From NCBI GenBank assembly GCA_021814855.1, contig JAKAHQ010000013.1, positions 1 through 11,855 on the forward strand: a DNA stretch of 11,855 nucleotides, in the 5' to 3' direction. Positions 7,923 through 11,855 of the stretch are shown one piece after another. The DNA is from Bacteroidota bacterium (lineage in GTDB: Bacteria > Bacteroidota > Ignavibacteria > Ignavibacteriales > Melioribacteraceae). Both the position numbers and the translations under genes were made by a program. Under the pieces are notes generated by a model. The model made no database searches. It was not told where the DNA came from and saw only the letters and a program-made list of their open reading frames with translations. How positions within the stretch are numbered: position 1 is the first letter of the stretch; the number at the start of each line of letters is the position of its first letter.

Positions 7923-8486
7923 ATGATTACTAGAATAGAACTAGCGGATATACCGGTTTTGGAAACGCAACGATTATTACTTAAGAGATTAAGTCTCAAC
8001 GACGCCGACGATGTCTTTGAGTACGCGAACGATGATGATATTACAAAATACGTTATTTGGGACCGGCATCGTTCCAAACAAGCTTCAATCGATTTTATCA
8101 ATTTTGCCGCGGAACAATTTAAATTGGGTGAAGCGATTGTCTGGGGCATCGAAATTAAAGCCGAGAGAAAAGTTATAGGCACTATCGATCTACGTAATTA
8201 CAACGGCAACAACAAATGCGCGGATACGGGTTACTGCATTTCGAAAAAATATTGGGGGAAAGGATTTACTACCGAAGCGCTTAAGGCAGTTATCGATTTC
8301 GGTTTTGAAAGACTTTATCTCAATCGCATAGAAGCGCACTGCGAGGAAGAAAATACCGGCTCGTGGCGAGTTATGGAAAAGGTGGGAATGAAGTTCGAGG
8401 GCGTCTTACGCGAAAAAGTTTTTGTTAAAGAAAGATTTAGATCGATGAAAATGTACTCCATCTTGAGAAGTGAATATTATAAATGA
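7923..8486 (+). CDS. GNAT-family N-acetyltransferase, RimJ/RimL type
   Basis: A 187-residue member of the Acetyltransf_3 branch, whose best-known members acetylate the N-termini of ribosomal proteins; others modify small molecules or antibiotics. Visible are LETQRLLLKRLSLNDADDVF (13-32), the central IGTIDLRNY strand (85-93), the acetyl-CoA loop KKYWGKGFTTEAL (108-120), YLNRIEAHCEEENTGSWRVMEKVGM in 132-156 (N144 and S147 in the usual helix cap), and the C-terminal substrate strand. The substrate is unknown. It starts a three-gene unit: its last four bases (ATGA) contain the start codon of the isomerase-like gene. No strong ribosome-binding site precedes the ATG, which nonetheless fits the family's N-terminal length. 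Confidence 0.93.
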   Translation: MITRIELADIPVLETQRLLLKRLSLNDADDVFEYANDDDITKYVIWDRHRSKQASIDFINFAAEQFKLGEAIVWGIEIKAERKVIGTIDLRNYNGNNKCADTGYCISKKYWGKGFTTEALKAVIDFGFERLYLNRIEAHCEEENTGSWRVMEKVGMKFEGVLREKVFVKERFRSMKMYSILRSEYYK

Positions 8487-9133
8487 CACGTGTAAAGATT
8501 TGCTGTATTTCAAGTATTACCGAAGCGCGGCTTGCAGTTAAGTACGGCGCCTCAGCTTTGGGATTGGTCTCGGAAATGCCGAGCGGTCCTGGCGTTATCG
8601 AAGAAAAATTGATAACGGAAATTGCCGAGTCTGTTCCCCCGGGCGTCTCAACTTTTCTTTTAACAAGCAAACAAAATGTCGAAAAAATTATTGCTCAGCA
8701 GAAACGGTGCCGGACAAACACAATTCAATTGTGCGATAGACTGATTAACGGATCCCACAAAGAATTAAAAAAAGCATTGCCGGGAATTAAAATTGTCCAG
8801 GTAGTTCATGTTTCCGGTGAAGAGTCTATCACTGAGGCGATTCTTGTTTCAAAAAATGTCGACGCAGTATTGCTTGATTCTGGAAATCAAAATCTTAAAA
8901 TAAAAGAACTCGGCGGTACCGGTAGACGGCATGATTGGGATATAAGCATGCGGATAAAAAAATCAATTGATGCGCCGCTGTTTCTCGCAGGCGGGTTAAA
9001 TCCTTCCAACGTTGCCGAGGCAATTAACATAGTTCAGCCGTACGGTGTAGATGTTTGTTCCGGCGTGCGCACTAACGGAAACCTGGATGAAGAGAAGCTG
9101 AAATTATTTTTTGAGAATATTAGAAACGCGTAA
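8483..9133 (+). CDS. Phosphoribosylanthranilate isomerase-like protein (divergent TrpF family, orphan)
   Basis: A 216-residue TIM-barrel protein clearly related to TrpF. It has N-terminal VKICCI with the catalytic-type C7, LLDS with the candidate catalytic D132, GGTGRRHDW (144-152), LAGGLNPSNV (168-177) and GVDVCSGVRTNG (188-199). True TrpF performs an Amadori rearrangement in tryptophan synthesis. This protein departs from it: the KICG glycine is a cysteine (C8), the SPR phosphate-loop motif after strand 2 is replaced by MPSGPGVI (32-39), and the usual GVDVSSG is GVDVCSG. I recall a distinct family with this MPSGPG block outside trp operons. No other trp gene is near. It shares an ATGA overlap with the GNAT gene and overlaps the transporter gene, so the three are probably one functional unit. 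Confidence 0.88.
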   Translation: MTRVKICCISSITEARLAVKYGASALGLVSEMPSGPGVIEEKLITEIAESVPPGVSTFLLTSKQNVEKIIAQQKRCRTNTIQLCDRLINGSHKELKKALPGIKIVQVVHVSGEESITEAILVSKNVDAVLLDSGNQNLKIKELGGTGRRHDWDISMRIKKSIDAPLFLAGGLNPSNVAEAINIVQPYGVDVCSGVRTNGNLDEEKLKLFFENIRNA

Positions 9134-10466
9134 AATAAAATTGACCGATCAAGCAAATCTTTCCTATAAAAAAATTGTAAAGTTCTGGATTCCTATTTCC
9201 GCCACCTGGCTTATGATGGCGATTGAAATGCCTTTCTTAACCGCCGTAATTGCCCGTCTGCCGAACCCGGAATTTAATTTGGCAGCTTTCGGAGTGGCTT
9301 ATTCAATTGCACTGATTGCAGAATCACCCGTGATGATGGCGCTAAGCGCGGCTACCGCCCTGGTGGAAAACAAAAATACATTTTTGAAACTCCGCAATTT
9401 TATTTACACACTTAACTCGCTACTTGCCGTCTTGATGGTGTTGTTTATCCTTCCGCCGGTATTTAATTTTTTTGCTTATACTCTTCTTCAACTTCCCGAA
9501 GGCGTTGCTAATCTTACTCACACCGCTATTATTTTTTTGATTCCCTGGGCCCCGGCAATAGGGTACAGACGCTTTTACCAGGGAATTCTTATCCGTCAGA
9601 AACTTACAAGATATATTGCTTACGGAACTATAATCCGAATTCTTAGCATGGCCGGATCTGCTTTAATAATGTTTTTGTTTACGGGAGTAAACGGAGTTAT
9701 TATAGGCGCTGCTTCGCTTTCGTGCGGAGTTATTATGGAAGCAATCGCGGCAAGAGTTATGTCTTATAATTCCGTTAGGAAATTGTACGACGGTACAGTT
9801 GCATCGTTGCGCGAAATTTCTTTTAAAGAAATTTACGATTTCTATCTTCCGCTCGCTCTTACAAGTTTTATCTCGCTCGGTTTTCAGCCGGTAGTAACTT
9901 TTTTTATAAGCCACAGCAAAAATGCTCTGGAATCGCTGGCGGTAATGCCGGTTCTTAATTCTCTGGTTTTTCTTTTCAGGGGATTCGGCCTTTCGATTCC
10001 TGAGGTGGTTATAGCATTAATGGGTACAAAAGAAAATTATGTCAAACTGAAAAAGTCCGCGGTTGCTCTTGGTGTTATACTGGTCTCTGCATTGGGAATT
10101 ATTTCTTTTACTCCGCTCGCGCAAATGTGGCTCGTTAATATCTCAGGTTTATCAATCGAACTTGCGCGGTTTTCATTGGTGCCGTTGATGATATATTCGA
10201 TATTCCCATCCTTAACCGTGTGGATGAATTTTCAACGCGCAGTTTTGATCTGGGGAAAAAATACCAATCCTCTTACAAAAGGCATTGTAATCGAAATTAG
10301 CGGAATGTTTATGATTTTATTTTTAGGCGTAAATATTATCGACGCACCAGGTATTGTAGCTGCCGTTGTTGCAATGGTACTCGGACGACTGGCATCAAAT
10401 TTTTATTTGATTAGTTCTTTTGAAACAACATTAAGAGAATTAAAACAAATTAATTCTTTGTCTTAA
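9111..10466 (+). CDS. MOP-superfamily (MATE/ANKH-like) multi-pass membrane transporter
   Basis: About 451 residues and strongly hydrophobic, with roughly 11-12 predicted membrane segments in two halves joined by a loop near 218-240. The fold looks like the MOP superfamily. Several blocks resemble, from memory, the ANKH/progressive-ankylosis family: KFWIPISATWLMMAIEM (24-40), AFGVAYSIALIAESPVM (59-75) and VPLMIYSIFPSLTVW (357-371). Acidic residues E39 and E71 sit within membrane helices and may take part in ion coupling (inference). The substrate is unknown; ANKH-type proteins export ATP or citrate, MATE proteins export drugs and metabolites. No ATG lies upstream of the first helix, so a TTG start is used: 9111 is chosen, 9141 is the alternative. 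With the 9111 start it overlaps the isomerase-like gene by 23 bases. A terminator-like repeat follows. Confidence 0.8.
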   Translation: MRILETRKIKLTDQANLSYKKIVKFWIPISATWLMMAIEMPFLTAVIARLPNPEFNLAAFGVAYSIALIAESPVMMALSAATALVENKNTFLKLRNFIYTLNSLLAVLMVLFILPPVFNFFAYTLLQLPEGVANLTHTAIIFLIPWAPAIGYRRFYQGILIRQKLTRYIAYGTIIRILSMAGSALIMFLFTGVNGVIIGAASLSCGVIMEAIAARVMSYNSVRKLYDGTVASLREISFKEIYDFYLPLALTSFISLGFQPVVTFFISHSKNALESLAVMPVLNSLVFLFRGFGLSIPEVVIALMGTKENYVKLKKSAVALGVILVSALGIISFTPLAQMWLVNISGLSIELARFSLVPLMIYSIFPSLTVWMNFQRAVLIWGKNTNPLTKGIVIEISGMFMILFLGVNIIDAPGIVAAVVAMVLGRLASNFYLISSFETTLRELKQINSLS

Positions 10467-10510
10467 AAAATCGAAAATCTTAAGGCAGTTTTCATCAGTA
10501 TATTTTTGAT

Positions 10511-10600
10511 TGTGAAAAAAAAGCGTGTGGTCGGCTGTTTGATTTTTATCCATTGTTCGATTTTTCAAAAAACGCTTGCTTTCACACGCTATGTTTTTTT
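10511..10600. terminator. Long inverted repeat with flanking A/T tracts, probable bidirectional terminator
   Basis: AGCGTGTG (10522-10529) is perfectly complementary to CACACGCT (10583-10590). An A8 tract precedes the left arm and ATG plus T7 follows the right arm, so each strand has a stem followed by a T-run. It lies between convergent genes ending at 10466 (+) and 10623 (-), fitting termination from both sides. The 53-base loop is long for an ordinary terminator. It includes a possible inner stem, TTTGA (10538-10542) with TCAAA (10565-10569). An alternative outer fold pairs TGTGAAA (10511-10517) with TTTCACA (10580-10586) and AAGCG (10521-10525) with CGCTT (10573-10577). Confidence 0.6.
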
Positions 10601-10622
10601 AAGGATTGCGTATTCGGAGGCG

Positions 10623-11246
10623 TTAAGAAGTCGTATCTATTATATTGCCGACTATGTTGCCGTTAAACGAGTTTTGGATATTCTGCATTAAAGTAGAATA
10701 TGCATTTTGTACGGAATTAGCATCTCCGGATTTGAGTGCATCTAGTAACGCCTGTAATTCCTGATTGGGCTGGTTGGTGTTGTTTTGAAGACCGTCTTGA
10801 GTACTTACCGTGCCGCCTGAACTGGATGCTGTTTGAACGCCGCTCAGATTCGAAATGATCGAAGACAAATCATTTTGCGTCGAACTTGAGGAAGTCGAAG
10901 TGCTTTGGCTGTCGCCGTCCTTATGATGATGATGGTGACCACGCGAGGTTTTTGCTGTCTGCATATCGTTTTGAAGCGTGCTGTACGCTTTTTGAGTTGA
11001 GGACACGTCACCGGATTTAATAGCGCTCTGCAATGATTGAAGATCAGAGCCAATCTGGTTTTTTGAATTTCCCTGTCCGTTTGGAAGATTTTGTAGGATT
11101 GCCGTTAAAGCAGTTTGAGCATCGGAAAGATTTCCGGAACTTATAGCCGTTCCAAGCTGCTGAAAACTTTGTCTGACGCTGCCGTAACTGTTGGTTTGGC
11201 CGGTTTGATAATAACCGTTCGAACTCTGAAGGTTACTTATTGTCAT
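10623..11246 (-). CDS. Hypothetical Ser/Gln/Asn-rich protein with three internal repeats and a poly-His run
   Basis: I cannot assign a function. The 207-residue protein has no signal peptide, membrane segment or cysteine and is dominated by Ser, Gln, Asn, Thr and Gly. It contains three copies of a roughly 28-residue helical repeat starting near 27, 68 and 163. Examples are FQQLGTAISSGNLSDAQTAL (28-47), LQSLQSAIKSGDVSSTQKAY (69-88) and LQALLDALKSGDANSVQNAY (164-183). The shared pattern is hydrophobic-Q-x-L-x3-hydrophobic-x-SG(D/N)-x4-Q-x-A. Between repeats two and three is a linker with GHHHHHKDGD (103-112) and long Ser/Thr runs; the five histidines could bind metal. The start is well fixed by AGGAG (11257-11253) six bases before the ATG. 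It is monocistronic between a terminator-like repeat and the regulator gene. Similar poorly characterised proteins exist in other phyla, from memory. Confidence 0.85.
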   Translation of the reverse strand: MTISNLQSSNGYYQTGQTNSYGSVRQSFQQLGTAISSGNLSDAQTALTAILQNLPNGQGNSKNQIGSDLQSLQSAIKSGDVSSTQKAYSTLQNDMQTAKTSRGHHHHHKDGDSQSTSTSSSSTQNDLSSIISNLSGVQTASSSGGTVSTQDGLQNNTNQPNQELQALLDALKSGDANSVQNAYSTLMQNIQNSFNGNIVGNIIDTTS

Positions 11247-11459
11247 GCTGTTCTCCTAGGTTGATTTTAATTTATTTTATTACTCCAACCACGTACATAT
11301 CATCGCTGGGGGGTATTGGAAATGAAGGGTAAAAAAAATCCGAATGCCTTAAATCATTCTTAGACAAACTAAAAGGATCGCAATTGGAAAGGATTAACTG
11401 TATAAGTAGATAAGTTTAAATGAAATGAATTATGTGCCTTTAAAAGCAAAGTGTGGTTT
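11247..11459. other. Gene-free intergenic region of 213 bases
   Basis: This AT-rich stretch holds the leader of the poly-His protein gene and the 3' flank of the response-regulator gene. I found no convincing promoter boxes or coding potential. On the minus strand GAATG (11359-11355) can pair with CATTC (11346-11342), followed three bases later by eight Ts (11338-11331); this is a weak candidate terminator for the regulator gene. The heptamer AAAGGAT occurs twice, 16 bases apart (11372-11378 and 11388-11394). Confidence 0.4.
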
Positions 11460-11855
11460 TTATTTTGTCACAAGTTTATAACCGGTTCCGTGCACGTTAA
11501 TGAGCTCTACGGTTTTATCTTCTTTTAAATAACCGCGGAGTTTGGTAATGTAAACGTCCATGCTGCGGCCGGTAAAATAATTGTCGTCTTTCCAGATTCT
11601 TGTAAGCGCTTCAGTTCTTTCAAGAATTTGGTTTTCGTTAACGCAAAGAAGTTTTAAAAGCTCACATTCTTTGGAAGTAAGTTTCTGCATTTTGTCTTTG
11701 AAGCAAAGAGTCCTTTTGTTGTAATTAAACAAATATTCCCCGATTGTAAATTCGTTCGAGTCGCCGTTTGTATTATGGTTTTGCGCCCTTGCAATAATTG
11801 CGTTGATGCGCATAATCAGCTCTTCCATGCTGAACGGTTTAGTAATGTAATCGTC
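11460..11855 (-). CDS. OmpR/PhoB-type response regulator (5'-truncated at the window edge)
   Basis: The last 131 residues are present and the reading frame runs off the right edge without a start. The first residues, DDYITKPFSMEEL, are the end of the receiver domain: K-P-F contains the conserved lysine-proline of the phospho-acceptor site and the helix-5 approach. This shows that the ATG at 11828 is internal and not the true start. A complete winged-helix domain follows, with LTSKECELLKLL, the recognition region RSMDVYITKLRGYL and the wing INVHGTGYKLV. This style is common in Bacteroidota regulators such as RprY. Its sensor kinase is not visible. The nearest downstream gene is the poly-His repeat protein, 213 bases away, and a regulatory link is only a possibility. 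Confidence 0.95.
   Translation of the reverse strand, partial: DDYITKPFSMEELIMRINAIIARAQNHNTNGDSNEFTIGEYLFNYNKRTLCFKDKMQKLTSKECELLKLLCVNENQILERTEALTRIWKDDNYFTGRSMDVYITKLRGYLKEDKTVELINVHGTGYKLVTK

Noticed and set aside
7868..8182. Minus-strand open frame overlapping the GNAT gene
   Set aside because: It is a shadow of the GNAT coding region and its predicted protein has no recognisable motif.
11372..11394. Two AAAGGAT heptamers 16 bases apart as a binding site
   Set aside because: The motif is short and made of common bases in AT-rich DNA, with no accompanying promoter signal.
11826..11828. ATG as start of the right-edge response regulator
   Set aside because: The same frame continues upstream into DDYITKPFS, part of a receiver domain, so the gene runs off the window.
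1..11855. Genomic island, prophage, toxin-antitoxin or CRISPR content
   Set aside because: No integrase, transposase, phage gene, toxin pair or regularly spaced repeat array was found. Gene content is mainly housekeeping and metabolic with tight bacterial operon spacing.

Overview
The window looks like a chromosomal stretch from a Bacteroidota/Chlorobi-group bacterium, most plausibly of the Ignavibacteria type. This is inferred from family resemblance: a secreted protein usually labelled 'asparagine synthetase B' in Bacteroidota, response regulators of Bacteroidota style, and moderately AT-rich DNA. There are 14 protein-coding genes, two of them cut by the window edges. I see no rRNA, tRNA, CRISPR array, transposase or phage gene. 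No gene-free stretch exceeds about 215 bases.

Layout. Positions 1-215 (+) hold the DNA-binding end of an OmpR/PhoB-type response regulator. It converges with a block of minus-strand genes. Read in the direction of transcription, the first unit of that block is trm112-like (7824-7609), a GlcD-type FAD oxidase (7602-6133), a secreted TPR protein (6152-4278) and clpX (4275-3019). These four are tightly packed or overlapping and end at a likely intrinsic terminator (2996-2951). Further minus-strand genes follow: a secreted protein with a possible class I amidotransferase-like fold (2924-1671), a palindromic repeat cluster (1588-1672), a fumarylacetoacetate-hydrolase-family enzyme (1511-849), a FmdB-type zinc-ribbon protein (795-541) and a small Mpo1-like membrane protein (525-220).

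From a divergent intergenic region at about 7825-7922, a plus-strand unit of three overlapping genes runs rightwards: a GNAT acetyltransferase, a divergent phosphoribosylanthranilate-isomerase-like protein, and a MATE/ANKH-like MOP-superfamily membrane transporter (7923-10466). No other trp gene is present. It ends at a long inverted repeat with A/T tracts (10511-10600), which could terminate transcription from both sides.

Beyond that, on the minus strand, is a repeat-containing Ser/Gln/Asn-rich protein with a run of five histidines (11246-10623). The window closes with a second, different OmpR/PhoB-type response regulator (11460 to beyond 11855).

Most genes are housekeeping or ordinary metabolic functions. 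The least explained parts are the secreted 'AsnB-like' protein, the GNAT / isomerase-like / transporter operon, and the poly-His repeat protein.
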